Source: Dyadobacter linearis
GTDB lineage: Bacteria > Bacteroidota > Bacteroidia > Cytophagales > Spirosomataceae
Assembly: GCF_907165045.1 (NCBI RefSeq)
Contig: NZ_CAJRAU010000014.1
Location: 1-63,662 of the forward strand
DNA length: 63,662 nt
Reading direction: 5' to 3'
Position numbers and translations under genes: made by a program. Below are positions 35,544 through 45,366 of the stretch, piece by piece (position 1 is the first letter of the stretch; every line of letters starts with the position of its first letter). Below the pieces are notes generated by a model. The model made no database searches and was not told where the DNA came from. It saw only the letters and a list, made by a program, of their open reading frames with translations.

Positions 35544-36038
35544 ATTAATCTTTCTAGTAATTTAACTATTTTCTGAGGCTTTCACAGAAATTATGCTTTC
35601 AGTTTCGGTCAACAGCTTTCAAGCTTGTCGAGCCGGCCTGGTTTATCGAAAAAAGCCAGCGCGCGAGCATTAAGATAATTTGGACTACCTATTGGTCTGC
35701 TAGCTGCTGTAAATTACAACAGCGATCCTTCCTGTATTTACTGGATTGCCTTATGTTTATAAGCGCTCTGCCCTGACCGGCTCAACTGCAGCATGTGCTT
35801 ATGAAGCGACTTGCCATTTTTGAAGAATTTTATCAGATATGGCATTTTCAGATCCTTGATCAATTTATAAATAAAAATTGGTCATCAGAATATCATCGAC
35901 GATGTATAAGCTTTGATTCATAACAGGTTCTTAATTGCGCGTTAGTCGGTTACAAGTCCTGAAATAATCAGATGCAATGTTTATTGGGATTTTACTTGAA
36001 GCATACTTTTGCAGACAGACCTGGGAACAAGAATTATA
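35544..36038. other. intergenic, nothing firm
   Basis: Nearly 500 bases between two minus-strand signalling units. No gene or strong repeat seen; presumably holds the promoter of the CheB-like gene. Confidence 0.3.
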
Positions 36039-36470
36039 TTAATCAGTGAAGGTCGCATTACCGCAGGCAGTGCTAAGGTGGTTCAAGCTTAATGGTTTGG
36101 AGAAAAAGCCCGATACTAGCGTATGACTTTCAACCTTTGCCTTGTCGATTAGATCCATAGATGAAGAAAGCATAAAAATACGAAATCCGCTCATGGCACT
36201 TTCTTTTAATTTTGCCAATTCCTCTAAAAACTCCCAGCCGTTCATAATAGGCATGTTGATGTCCAGAAGAATTATTGTTTTCACATTATGATTGGTGTCG
36301 ATTATTTCTTGGATACTATTCAGGGCAAGTTCTGGATCCACAAATACATGGATCTCTGCATCTTTTTGATGCCTTTGGATTATAAATGTGGATACCAGGT
36401 TATTTACGCTATCATCGTCTACGATGATAAAGCGTTGTGACTCACTAAGTATGTTTGCGTATCCAGCCAT
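36039..36470 (-). CDS. single-domain response regulator (receiver only)
   Basis: 143 residues from the ATG at 36470, 7 bases after the stop of the PAS kinase, so one operon. Receiver features: VDDDSVNN, Asp in IILLDINMPIMNGWEF, lysine in FFSKPLS. It belongs to the Bacteroidota group of receiver-only proteins that follow PAS kinases and is the obvious partner of that kinase. Confidence 0.88.
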   Translation of the reverse strand: MAGYANILSESQRFIIVDDDSVNNLVSTFIIQRHQKDAEIHVFVDPELALNSIQEIIDTNHNVKTIILLDINMPIMNGWEFLEELAKLKESAMSGFRIFMLSSSMDLIDKAKVESHTLVSGFFSKPLSLNHLSTACGNATFTD

Positions 36471-36477
36471 TCTGATG

Positions 36478-37635
36478 TTAGAGATTATTATTTGTGTCGC
36501 TGACAATGCTAATATCACTTTGATTGAAATAGATGTAAAAAGTAGTGCCTACGTTAACTTCACTTTCTACTTCAATCTTGCCTTTCATCGCTTCAATTTG
36601 CGTCTTTATTAAATACAGGCCCAATCCCCTGGCATCCTTATTTCTATGGAAAGTTTTATAAAGTCCAAACAGCTGGTCCTTGTATCTTCCTAGATCAATT
36701 CCCAGTCCATTATCTTTGAAGGTCAATACTTTGTATTTTTCTTCGTCGTACAGGTTCAGTTCAATTTCTAGCGAACGCTCGGTTGATTTATATTTAAAAG
36801 CATTGGTGATCAGATTCAAAATTATGCTTTCAAAATAAGCAGGATTGATGTTTACAACTTGACTTGGGTCAAATTGATAACTTATTGTTGTATCTGGTCC
36901 CGAATTGAGCGCTTGTATACTTTGGAATATCCTGTATATCTCATCAAAAACGTTTAAAGCAGCGACTGGCAGGCTTGTATTTGCTTGTATTGATATAATC
37001 TCGTTGAGATTGTTCAATGTTTCATCCAGGCTTAACGTGCTATCATGAATCATTCCCAAGGCCATCTTACTGTCTTCAAAATCTTCACTGATGTTAAGGA
37101 TACCAATGATATTGGCTACATGTGAACGGACGTTATGAGAAATGATGTAAGTGAAATTAACCAGGCGTTTGTTCTGTTCAGCCGCCACATCCACCAAGCT
37201 GAGAAGCTGCTCTTGTTTTAATATCAATGGGGTAATATCATGTCCGATACACAGTAGTTCGCAAGGCGCGTCATTTTCATCTTTCAACACTTTAAACTCC
37301 CATTGTGTGTGCAGCACACCGTTAGGGGTAGGTTTTCTAAGCATTACCCAAAATGAATTTTGTGGATCAGCAAAACACTTTTCAACAGTTTCAATACAAG
37401 CCGCATGATCTACCGGCATAATTAGGCTCAGGGACTCTTTGCCGAGCCATTCTTCTGCTTGTAGATCAAGCATTTTACAAAAGAAGGGGTTCAAATAGGT
37501 GTATCTGCCTTCAAGATCTGTTTTGATAATATAAAATGAATTATTTTCAATAATGGATCGGAAATAAGCGTCATCTTTTCTGGTTTGCTCAATAAGGCGC
37601 TGCTGAGCTGTGTCAGAAAGTTCTTTTTTATTCAT
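36478..37635 (-). CDS. PAS-domain sensor histidine kinase
   Basis: 385 residues from the ATG at 37635. One PAS domain (about 20-145: FRSIIENNSFYIIKTDLEGRYTYLNPFFC ... LLCIGHDITPLI), a dimerisation helix with YIISHNVRSHVANIIG (phosphoacceptor His), and an ATPase domain (NLITNAFKY, FKDNGLGIDL, RGLGLYLIKTQ). No membrane segment, so a cytoplasmic sensor. Operon with the receiver at 36039. Confidence 0.92.
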   Translation of the reverse strand: MNKKELSDTAQQRLIEQTRKDDAYFRSIIENNSFYIIKTDLEGRYTYLNPFFCKMLDLQAEEWLGKESLSLIMPVDHAACIETVEKCFADPQNSFWVMLRKPTPNGVLHTQWEFKVLKDENDAPCELLCIGHDITPLILKQEQLLSLVDVAAEQNKRLVNFTYIISHNVRSHVANIIGILNISEDFEDSKMALGMIHDSTLSLDETLNNLNEIISIQANTSLPVAALNVFDEIYRIFQSIQALNSGPDTTISYQFDPSQVVNINPAYFESIILNLITNAFKYKSTERSLEIELNLYDEEKYKVLTFKDNGLGIDLGRYKDQLFGLYKTFHRNKDARGLGLYLIKTQIEAMKGKIEVESEVNVGTTFYIYFNQSDISIVSDTNNNL

Positions 37636-38025
37636 ATTAATAAATGATGAAAGACCTTTGAAAGTCCATTGAATTAAAATAAGTCGCGCAACTAAATAAT
37701 TCATTGAACGCAGAAGCGATTCATACCGTAAGCATATAGCTAATGAAACACCGATGGTTATCTTTATAAAATACTGTGCCTGTCCGAATTATGTTCATAA
37801 TCAGTGACGCTTATCTAAATTTTTAGATCAGCGGCTAAGCTTTACTTTCAGTATCCAGATGATTAGATGTACAATACTTTATTCCTCAGATGGCGTAGTT
37901 TCTTTGTTGCTGCGGACCGGCTCACCCCAACAGCTCATAAACTGTCGAAACGGCATTTGAAAGCTTCAAAGGCGTTGTGTGAACGCGCGGTAACGCGGTG
38001 CTCGATTAGCAAATGAAGCCAGTTG
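37636..38025. other. intergenic, nothing firm
   Basis: Between the PAS kinase and a truncated sigma factor. Contains GCGCGGTAACGCGGTGC (37984-38000) but no gene. Confidence 0.3.
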
Positions 38026-38310
38026 TCAAGCAATACTTCTGATGCGATCCATCGCCTTTCGTCTGCTGATACTAAGTGCCCAGGTGAAAATTGTTCCTTT
38101 GTTTACATCATAATACCTTATGTCTTGCCAGAACTCGATGAATGCCTCCTGCAAAATTTCCGAGGCTATCTCTTGATCCGGAATGATTTGACAAATGCTG
38201 CCGTATAAGCCGGGGGAATATTTATCATAGAAATACTCAAATGCAGCACGCTGATTGGCTTTAAGCGCAAGCACCAATTGCTGTTCGGTATACTTGAAGT
38301 CTTTTTGCAT
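38026..38310 (-). pseudogene. ECF sigma factor, region 2 only (truncated)
   Basis: 94 residues from the ATG at 38310. ALKANQRAAFEYFYDKYSPG, EILQEAFIEFWQDIRYYD and GTIFTWALSISRRKAMDRIR are ECF sigma region 2, closely similar to the complete sigma factor at 46103. The protein stops right after region 2; no region 4 follows in any frame. A sigma factor without region 4 is unlikely to work alone, so a remnant is the simplest reading. Confidence 0.65.
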
Positions 38311-38672
38311 ATACGTTTCAAATGCACACTGGATGAGCAAAACTACTGTGTCATGTTACGAATAGAAGAACAAATCGATAAGTATATTGAGCAGACATTT
38401 TGTTTGCAACACTATCAAGAGTATCTTTAATCCTTTTTCATAAAGGCAAAATTTTGCTATCTAATATCATTTTCAAACCTACTCTGCTTGCTTTAGAGTG
38501 AAAGTCAGCAAAGCTCTTGGGCTCCTTGTCAAAGCAAGCGCTAGCCCCGTAAGCGGTGCACTTTGGTTGCAATTTTTTAAAGCATTGATCTGCGTGCATT
38601 TGTATGGAATGCCTTGCTTAATGAATGAGTTGCTGGCGATTTGTGACAAGTACGGTATCGCATTGATCGAAG

Positions 38673-38812
38673 AAGTTCTTTCACTTTTTTGATCACACCG
38701 TCTGCTTTGCAAAGTGACAATGTCGATCCTTCTTTGATAGTACCGCGTTTCACACGACCAATTGCGATCTGGCCAATTGTTAATACCGAACCATTGGCCA
38801 AATATTCCTTAG
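38673..38812 (-). pseudogene. translational GTPase (TypA/BipA-like) domain II fragment
   Basis: About 45 codons read GQIAIGRVKRGTIKEGSTLS and LCKADGVIKKVKEL, the beta-barrel domain II signature (xGRVxRGxIKxG ... L) of TypA/BipA or related elongation factors. Stops lie on both sides. An isolated piece of a chromosomal gene, probably carried in by recombination. Confidence 0.45.
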
Positions 38813-39061
38813 CCTATCCTTATCAGAAGTTATTGATCTTGTTTTTGTAGAGAATTTGTTGTGCAAACAATACGCCTACCAGCGATAAAACCTATTTCCT
38901 TTTTTGAAGCACCGATTTTTCAAACCAAGCAGCTATTGATTGGTCAAAGAAATGATTTGAAAAGGAGGCAGAAAACTGTCAAACCTTAGATTAGTCGAGC
39001 TAGATATTCTCGCCTACCTTTCGCCTTTATATGTTGCTAGCTTACAATTTGTGAAGTATCA
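38813..39061. other. intergenic, nothing firm
   Basis: No gene seen between the GTPase fragment and the AhpD-like gene. Confidence 0.3.
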
Positions 39062-39406
39062 TCAACTTTTCTTTCCTACTTCTTCTTCAAAAATACGCAT
39101 TGCAAGCAGACCGTTTCCAACAGCACCGCCAGCCCGAAGCGCCGCTGCAATAAATACAGTTTCTCCAATCTCTTCTTTTGTAGCACCCGCAACAATGGCA
39201 TTTTTTATATGTGCTTCAATACAGTAAGAGCATTGTGTCGTCAATGCAACTGCTACGGAAATAAGTTCTCTATACCTGACGGGAATGACGCCATCACTCC
39301 GTTCTGCGGTGCGTTTTAAATTTAGAAAAGCTTCTGCCTCTTTTGGGGCAGAGCTGATCAGTGTATCGGTGTATTTCCGATCCCTTGGAGTTTGGTATTC
39401 AGTCAT
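39062..39406 (-). CDS. carboxymuconolactone decarboxylase / AhpD-like protein
   Basis: 114 residues from the ATG at 39406. The AhpD-type active site is QCSYCIEAHIKNA (CxxC plus His), inside an all-helical domain, with the glycine-rich GGAVGNGLLAM after it. AhpD-fold proteins work as alkylhydroperoxidases or decarboxylases; the CxxC-x3-H pattern favours the peroxide-related group. Single gene. Confidence 0.85.
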   Translation of the reverse strand: MTEYQTPRDRKYTDTLISSAPKEAEAFLNLKRTAERSDGVIPVRYRELISVAVALTTQCSYCIEAHIKNAIVAGATKEEIGETVFIAAALRAGGAVGNGLLAMRIFEEEVGKKS

Positions 39407-40138
39407 CCTGTTTATATTATTTGATATATTGTTAAGGTTACTGAACATTTCCTATACTCGTATTATCCTGTAAATTCACTTTCCCAAGATACTTTATTCC
39501 ACCCCCTTGCAGCTTCGATTTTCTCAAAGAGCGTCGGTTTTAAACGGTCATTAAGCGTACTCTGGAGGGTAAAGGAAAATGTCGCTGAGAGCTAATCAAC
39601 ATCTCTTAAAGTTTGATACTCTAAATAGTATACTTAAACTGTACTCTGGTTGACGTAGCTACATCCCGGCGGGCGTAAGTATATCAACAAATATGGTGGA
39701 GTTTCGTGATTAAAAATTTTAAACAATAAAAACACAGACCAAGTGGTATTGATGTGCGCCTTTCTCCAATTGTAGAGAAATAGGTCACCGCTAGTTAACA
39801 ATAATCAAACTAATCTGCAAATCTTACTAATATCCCACAACTAGCAGGCATAATACTATTGTTTTATGACGTCTGGTGCCTAGTTGCCGGATTATTGCGA
39901 TCCTAAAATTCGCTCAGTTGTAATAAGGTAACGCACGCATGATACGATCAAAAATAGAGTTTAGATCACAAAGAAAATTCTTTTAAGTTGTATGTTATTC
40001 CTTTTAGTTGTTTCATAATCAAGTACTTAGTTTCCCTGTGGCATGGTAGTTTAGCTATGCATTCCGAACGCATTGTTCAGCAGGGGTAGCAGAAAACCTG
40101 AAAAAGAGTAAGCTATTTTTAACTAAATGTATTGTATT
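39407..40138. other. intergenic region upstream of the leader-peptide gene
   Basis: 730 bases, AT-rich, no gene that I can support. Must contain the promoter of the precursor peptide gene; no exact -33/-7 pair (TTTG / TAnnTTTG) was found. Confidence 0.3.
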
Positions 40139-40357
40139 ATGAAATTTCAAGAATTGAATCTCGCAGAAATGAAAGAAATCAATGGTGGACTTTTGGGTCT
40201 TGGTAACAGCAACGATTCTGCTTCGTCAGGAGGCCTTTTCGGATCGCTGGGAATCGCATTCAGCAATGAATCGGTAGATGATGATGGCTCATCTGAAAAG
40301 ACAAATTTTGGATTAGGCCTGGACTTGGGTGGAATCTTTAATTCTATAACGCAATAA
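40139..40357 (+). CDS. double-glycine leader peptide precursor
   Basis: 72 residues from the ATG at 40139. The N terminus MKFQELNLAEMKEINGG is a classic GG leader (E-L, M, I-NGG) cleaved by C39 peptidases. The predicted core (about 55 residues) starts LLGLGNSNDSASSGG and holds LFGSLGIAFSN and FGLGLDLGGIF; it is rich in Gly, Ser and Asn, acidic and has no cysteine, so it is probably an unmodified bacteriocin-like or signalling peptide. A hairpin terminator follows, then the HlyD and C39-ABC exporter genes. Function of the peptide is unknown. Confidence 0.8.
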   Translation: MKFQELNLAEMKEINGGLLGLGNSNDSASSGGLFGSLGIAFSNESVDDDGSSEKTNFGLGLDLGGIFNSITQ

Positions 40358-40380
40358 GCAAGTGAAATCATCCAAAGGTA

Positions 40381-40406
40381 ACGGGGATGGCTCAGGCCGT
40401 CCCCGT
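40381..40406 (+). terminator. terminator/attenuator between precursor and exporter
   Basis: ACGGGGATGGC (40381-40391), 4-base loop, GCCGTCCCCGT (40396-40406), then TTTT: an 11-bp stem with a single G-T pair. It would make the short precursor transcript more abundant than the exporter transcript, a common arrangement. Confidence 0.75.
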
Positions 40407-40498
40407 TTTTGTGTAAATGCTTGCTAAATAGGATACATCTGATAAGAACCTTACAGACAGTTAACACCTACCATAGTTACCCACAACCCTGAGTTGAG

Positions 40499-41713
40499 AT
40501 GGAAGAAAGAAACAAATTTGACGCGAATAAGATTTTTCCGCCTGAGATCCTGGAATTTACCTCAGATTACCATTTCCATCAACATAGCACGCGGTCTAAT
40601 CTGGTTTATCAACTACTGATGCTTATCCTGATCGTAGGATTTGTTTCGCTTTTTTTAATCAGCGTTGATATCAGTGTAAAAAGTGTAGGCGTGATCCGGG
40701 CTACTGACGACAGAAATGAAATCAAGGCACTTGTTAGCGGTAGATTAGACTCAATTTTTGTTTCAGAAAACCAGCGGGTTGTCAAAGGACAAACATTGTT
40801 GAAAATCGAGTCGGACATCCTGGCAGAACAAAATCAATTGGTAAAGGAGCAAAGAGACGATTTTGACAATCAAATTAAAGACCTGAACATTCTGCTACAT
40901 CTGAGCAGGACCAACAACTGGAGCAGAAAGCCGGGGTTATCAAGCGGCTTATACAAGCAGGATTTTGCGTTGTTCTGGCAAAAGATTACCGATGCCAAGA
41001 CGACTCTGCTAACGGTAGAGAAGGATTTTGCAAGAAATAAAAAGCTTTATGAAGTTAAGGCCATTTCTGAGGCTGAATACGACCGGGCACTATTGCTTCA
41101 TAGCACGGCCACAAACAAGATTAAGACCATCATGGAGCAGGAGCAGGCGCGGTGGGAATCTGCCTTGACCCAGCTGCAAATGAAGAACCGCGAACTCAAC
41201 TCCCAGGATAAGCAATACCTACGCGAAAAAGATTTCTATGTAATCAAAGCGCCAATCAGTGGGACCGTCCAGCAATTAAAAGGGTTGCAGCCCGGCAGCA
41301 TTGTCGCAGCCAATGAATTTCTGGCTGAAATATCGCCCGATGAGCAAATGGTTGCAGAAATGTACGTTTTGCCAAAGGACATCGGACTGATCCATCCTGG
41401 AACAAGCACCCGCTTGCAAGTGGATGCTTACAACTATAATCAATGGGGGTTGGTCACAGGGCAGGTGATGTCAATATCTAATGACGTTTACACTTCTGGA
41501 AAAGAGCCGCCCTTCTTCAAAGTCAGATGCAGGCTTGACCAAAATGCGCTGCGTCTGCGCAATGGATATGTTGGCAAGCTAAAAAAGGGAATGACGCTCC
41601 AAGCAAGGTTTATGGTGACCAAGCGCACATTGTTTCAGCTTATGTATGACAAAGCTGACGACTGGCTGAACCCCAACTTAGTTGCCACTACGCAAACCCC
41701 ACCTTTAAATTGA
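40499..41713 (+). CDS. HlyD-family membrane fusion protein for peptide export
   Basis: 404 residues. One membrane helix (about 37-60, QLLMLILIVGFVSLFLIS), a biotinyl-lipoyl-like half (VSGRLDSIFVSENQRVVKGQTLL), a long coiled coil (about 110-230) and the returning lipoyl half (YVIKAPISGTVQQLKGLQPGS). It links the inner-membrane ABC exporter to the outer envelope. Its stop is 4 bases before the ABC gene, so one operon. Confidence 0.9.
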   Translation: MEERNKFDANKIFPPEILEFTSDYHFHQHSTRSNLVYQLLMLILIVGFVSLFLISVDISVKSVGVIRATDDRNEIKALVSGRLDSIFVSENQRVVKGQTLLKIESDILAEQNQLVKEQRDDFDNQIKDLNILLHLSRTNNWSRKPGLSSGLYKQDFALFWQKITDAKTTLLTVEKDFARNKKLYEVKAISEAEYDRALLLHSTATNKIKTIMEQEQARWESALTQLQMKNRELNSQDKQYLREKDFYVIKAPISGTVQQLKGLQPGSIVAANEFLAEISPDEQMVAEMYVLPKDIGLIHPGTSTRLQVDAYNYNQWGLVTGQVMSISNDVYTSGKEPPFFKVRCRLDQNALRLRNGYVGKLKKGMTLQARFMVTKRTLFQLMYDKADDWLNPNLVATTQTPPLN

Positions 41714-41717
41714 TCTT

Positions 41718-43982
41718 ATGAATCAGCACAATTCTGTTGGCATACTGTCAAGTATCAAGAAGCTGATAAATCGTTTGCTGGACTTTTTGCCTTTTCCGGG
41801 CTTTGGCAGCACCCTGAAATATGCGATCATAAAACAGCATGACCTTACGGATTGTGGGGCTACCTGTTTAGCTTCCATCTCGGCTTTCTATAAGCTCACA
41901 ATACCGGTGGCCCGAATCCGGCAATATGCGTCTACCGACAAAAAAGGGACCAATGTGTTGGGTCTGATCGAGGCAGCTACTAAACTGGGATTTAATGCAA
42001 AAGGCGTAAAAGCAGATTTCGAGCAGCTACCGCATGTGCCGGTTCCTGTTATCGCGCACGTGATCATCAAGCAGATCCTGCATCATTATGTGGTTGTCTA
42101 TAATGTGAGCGCAACACAGGTAGAAGTGATGGACCCCGCACGCGGTGAACTGGTCAAAATGAGCCACGACGAGTTCAAAGGTATCTGGACCGGTGTGATG
42201 ATCCTGGTTCAGCCGGGAGATACTTTCATGGAGGGCAATGAGAAAATCTCAGTAAAAAAACGGTTCTGGTATTTACTCAAACCCCATAAATCGGTCCTGT
42301 TGCAAGTACTTTTAGGTGCTATTATTTACACTGTCCTGGGACTTTCAACTTCTATATTTTTACAAAAAATTGTTGACAATGTACTTCCCGAGGGCAATCG
42401 CAACCTGTTGAACCTGATGGGAGTAGTCATGATCGGGATTCTATTTTTCCGTGTGGTGATTAACCATGCAAAAAGCTTATTGACCATTAAAACAGGCCAG
42501 CAGATAGATGCAAGGCTGATCCTGGGCTACTACAAGCATTTGTTGCGCCTTCCGCAGCAGTTTTTTGACAATATGCGTGTGGGCGAGATCATTTCCAGAA
42601 TGAATGACGCGGTTAAGATCAGGGTTTTTGTTAATGATGTACTGATCGGGTTTGCGGTGAATATGTTCATTCTTGTGTTTTCGTTTGTGTTGATGTTTAC
42701 CTATTACTGGAAGTTGGCACTGATCATGATGGGCGTGGTGCCTTTATATGCGATCATTTATTATTTCTCCAATAAAATGAACCGCTCGACCCAGCGAAAA
42801 TTGATGGAAAGCTCGGCAGAATTGGAAGCTCAACTTGTTGAATCCATTCATTCGGTGAGCACCATCAAGCGCTTTGGGCTGGAAGATTTTACCAATATGC
42901 GCACGGAGACCAGGTTTGTAGGCATGCTGCGCTCGGTTTATGAATCGAACACAAACTCACTTTGGATTGGTGATTTTAGCGGCTTTGTTTCAAGTGCATT
43001 CACGATCATTCTACTTTGGGCAGGGTCGCTATTTGTATTGAACAATATCATTACGCCCGGAGAATTACTGTCCTTCTATGCCATTATCGGCTATTTCACT
43101 GGCCCGGTTTCCAGCTTGATCGGGATGAACAAGGTGATCCAGGATGCCAGCATTGCCGCTGACAGGCTCTTTGAGATCATGGATATTGAGCGGGAATCGG
43201 TAGAAAACAAGGCCGTGCTGACCCCTGATATGATCGGTGATATTCAATTTCGGAATGTCCATTTCCGCTATGGAACGCGCGTGACGGTATTTGAAGGGCT
43301 TGAGCTGATGATCCCAAAAGGTAAGATTACTGCTGTGGTAGGGGAGAGCGGATCAGGAAAGACCACCTTGTTATCACTACTACAAAACATTTATCCGATC
43401 GAAAAAGGAAACATCCAGTTAGGTGGTTTTGATATAAAATATCTCACAAATGACAGCCTGCGGCAAATGGTGAGCGCAGTGCCCCAGGATGTTCACCTGT
43501 TTGCCGGCAATGTGCTCAACAACATTGCGGTAGGGGAATTTGAACCGGATATGAAAAAAATCGTTTCCATCTGCCAGGAGCTCGACATCATGAAATTTAT
43601 TGAGGACCTACCAAATGGTTTTAACACTTATATTGGAGAAAACGGGACTAGCCTATCGGGTGGACAGCGTCAGCGTTTAGCTATTGCCAGGGCGCTTTAC
43701 CGGGACCCGGAAATATTAATTCTCGACGAAGCAACTTCATCCCTTGATTCCAAATCCGAGCAGCACATTCAACTGGCGGTCCAATCGCTACGAAAGAAAA
43801 ACAAGACGATCATTATCATTGCCCACAGGCTCAGTACCGTTATGAATGCAGATAAAATTGTAGTACTTGAAAAGGGGAAATTGATCGAGGAAGGAAGCCA
43901 TAAGAAGTTGCTAAGCAAAAAAGGCAAGTATTACGAAATGTGGAATCAACAATTTCCCGCCTTGCAGGAAAGCGTTAATTGA
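41718..43982 (+). CDS. C39-peptidase ABC exporter (PCAT)
   Basis: 754 residues. The C39 peptidase domain (about 35-170) has the catalytic Cys in HDLTDCGATCLAS and His in HHYVVVY with Asp in VMDPARGE. Six membrane helices follow (about 190-470). The nucleotide-binding domain has GESGSGKTT, Q-loop, LSGGQRQRLAIARAL and ILILDEATSSLD. It should cleave the GG leader of the precursor at 40139 and export the core peptide. Complete for the family. Confidence 0.95.
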   Translation: MNQHNSVGILSSIKKLINRLLDFLPFPGFGSTLKYAIIKQHDLTDCGATCLASISAFYKLTIPVARIRQYASTDKKGTNVLGLIEAATKLGFNAKGVKADFEQLPHVPVPVIAHVIIKQILHHYVVVYNVSATQVEVMDPARGELVKMSHDEFKGIWTGVMILVQPGDTFMEGNEKISVKKRFWYLLKPHKSVLLQVLLGAIIYTVLGLSTSIFLQKIVDNVLPEGNRNLLNLMGVVMIGILFFRVVINHAKSLLTIKTGQQIDARLILGYYKHLLRLPQQFFDNMRVGEIISRMNDAVKIRVFVNDVLIGFAVNMFILVFSFVLMFTYYWKLALIMMGVVPLYAIIYYFSNKMNRSTQRKLMESSAELEAQLVESIHSVSTIKRFGLEDFTNMRTETRFVGMLRSVYESNTNSLWIGDFSGFVSSAFTIILLWAGSLFVLNNIITPGELLSFYAIIGYFTGPVSSLIGMNKVIQDASIAADRLFEIMDIERESVENKAVLTPDMIGDIQFRNVHFRYGTRVTVFEGLELMIPKGKITAVVGESGSGKTTLLSLLQNIYPIEKGNIQLGGFDIKYLTNDSLRQMVSAVPQDVHLFAGNVLNNIAVGEFEPDMKKIVSICQELDIMKFIEDLPNGFNTYIGENGTSLSGGQRQRLAIARALYRDPEILILDEATSSLDSKSEQHIQLAVQSLRKKNKTIIIIAHRLSTVMNADKIVVLEKGKLIEEGSHKKLLSKKGKYYEMWNQQFPALQESVN

Positions 43983-44142
43983 TAAAGTGAATTACCCATA
44001 CATGACCAGATTTCTAGTTTTCGAGATTATTTTGGCACCATTCCAACTTGTTTACAACTTCGGGTTATAAAAATCTGATTTTGAGGGCTCTGGGTATACT
44101 TTTTAAATAAGGCGGGGCAACAAACCAAATTATTTAATAAAG

Positions 44143-45240
44143 ATGAGAAGCAACAAACTTCACAAAACTGCCGCAGCACTCTTGATTGCTACGGTAATGC
44201 TTGGCGCTGTTTCGTGTTCCCTGGACGATCATAACCTGCCAGTCGGAGCATCGATAAAGCCAAAGGGACCCAAACCGGCTTTTGCCCCTGAAATTCACGA
44301 CGAGATGTGGGCGGTAATCGAAAAGCTATTGAGCTACGGCGATCCTCCGATTTATACGCTCACCCCGCAGCGCGCGCGTATGAACCACACGGTTAAAGAT
44401 GCTGTCATGGACCTGTTGTCCGAAAACAATATCACCCCGCCTAAACCGCAGGTTGATACGTCCGGCGCTGACATTCCGGTGATTGACGGCTCGATTCATG
44501 CGCGGATTTACACGCCAAAAAACGGAAGTGGACCGTTTCCTGTAATCGTGTATTACCATGGTGGCGGCTGGGTGATTGCCAACATTGACGTTTACGATCC
44601 ATCGGCAGCAGCGCTATCTGAAAAAGTAGGTGCGGTGGTTGTGTCGGTAGGGTATCGCAAAGGTCCCGAACACAAGTTTCCGACAGCACACAACGATGCG
44701 GTCTCAGCTTACCAGTGGGTAATGGGCAATATGGCGCTGTTGAAAGGGGATAATACAAAAATCGGTGTTGCCGGTGAAAGTGCAGGTGGAAACCTGGCAG
44801 CTAATGTCAGTATTGCTGCGCGCGATAAAGGCCTGACCATGCCAAAGCATCAGCTATTGGTGTATCCGGTTGCTAATTCGGACACAACCGTTGCTTCTTA
44901 CAAGCAGTACTACAATGCAAAACCATTAGATGTTCCAAGTATCAAATGGTTCTTGGGCCATTACCTAAACGATCTTTCAGAAGCAAAAGATCCCCGCATT
45001 TCATTGGTTTTGGCTGATCTGAAAAACCTGCCTTCAACAACTATTATCGGCGCTCAAATTGACCCACTGCAATCGGAAGGCCAGCTGTTGCGCGACAAGC
45101 TAAATGAAGCAGGTGTGAGGGTTTCTTATGAATTGTATGAAGGCACTACGCATGAATTTTTCGGGACAGCAGTCATCGTGCCCGAAGCTAAACAAGCCCA
45201 GGATAAAGCAGCAGAAAATTTTAAAGACGCTTTTAAATAA
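44143..45240 (+). CDS. alpha/beta hydrolase, HSL-type esterase lipoprotein
   Basis: 365 residues with a lipoprotein signal (LGAVSCSLDD). The hormone-sensitive-lipase family motifs are clear: HGGGWVI (oxyanion hole), GESAGGN (nucleophile Ser), a late DPLQSEG (Asp) and THEFFG (His). Probably an envelope esterase acting on short-chain esters. A long N-terminal segment (residues 25-100) precedes the core. A strong terminator at 45255 follows, so it is transcribed on its own; no link to peptide export is shown. Confidence 0.9.
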   Translation: MRSNKLHKTAAALLIATVMLGAVSCSLDDHNLPVGASIKPKGPKPAFAPEIHDEMWAVIEKLLSYGDPPIYTLTPQRARMNHTVKDAVMDLLSENNITPPKPQVDTSGADIPVIDGSIHARIYTPKNGSGPFPVIVYYHGGGWVIANIDVYDPSAAALSEKVGAVVVSVGYRKGPEHKFPTAHNDAVSAYQWVMGNMALLKGDNTKIGVAGESAGGNLAANVSIAARDKGLTMPKHQLLVYPVANSDTTVASYKQYYNAKPLDVPSIKWFLGHYLNDLSEAKDPRISLVLADLKNLPSTTIIGAQIDPLQSEGQLLRDKLNEAGVRVSYELYEGTTHEFFGTAVIVPEAKQAQDKAAENFKDAFK

Positions 45241-45254
45241 GTAGACAAGAGCTG

Positions 45255-45288
45255 TAACGAGCCCGGCATTTTTGCGCCGGGCTCGTTA
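45255..45288. terminator. strong hairpin terminator
   Basis: TAACGAGCCCGGC (45255-45267), 8-base loop, GCCGGGCTCGTTA (45276-45288): a perfect 13-bp stem directly after the esterase gene. Confidence 0.75.
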
Positions 45289-45366
45289 ACCACCCCAATA
45301 ACTTAATATTCATGCGATCTTTTGGACCGGTCCTGGCGTAGATAGCCTGAACTAGACCTGCAACAT

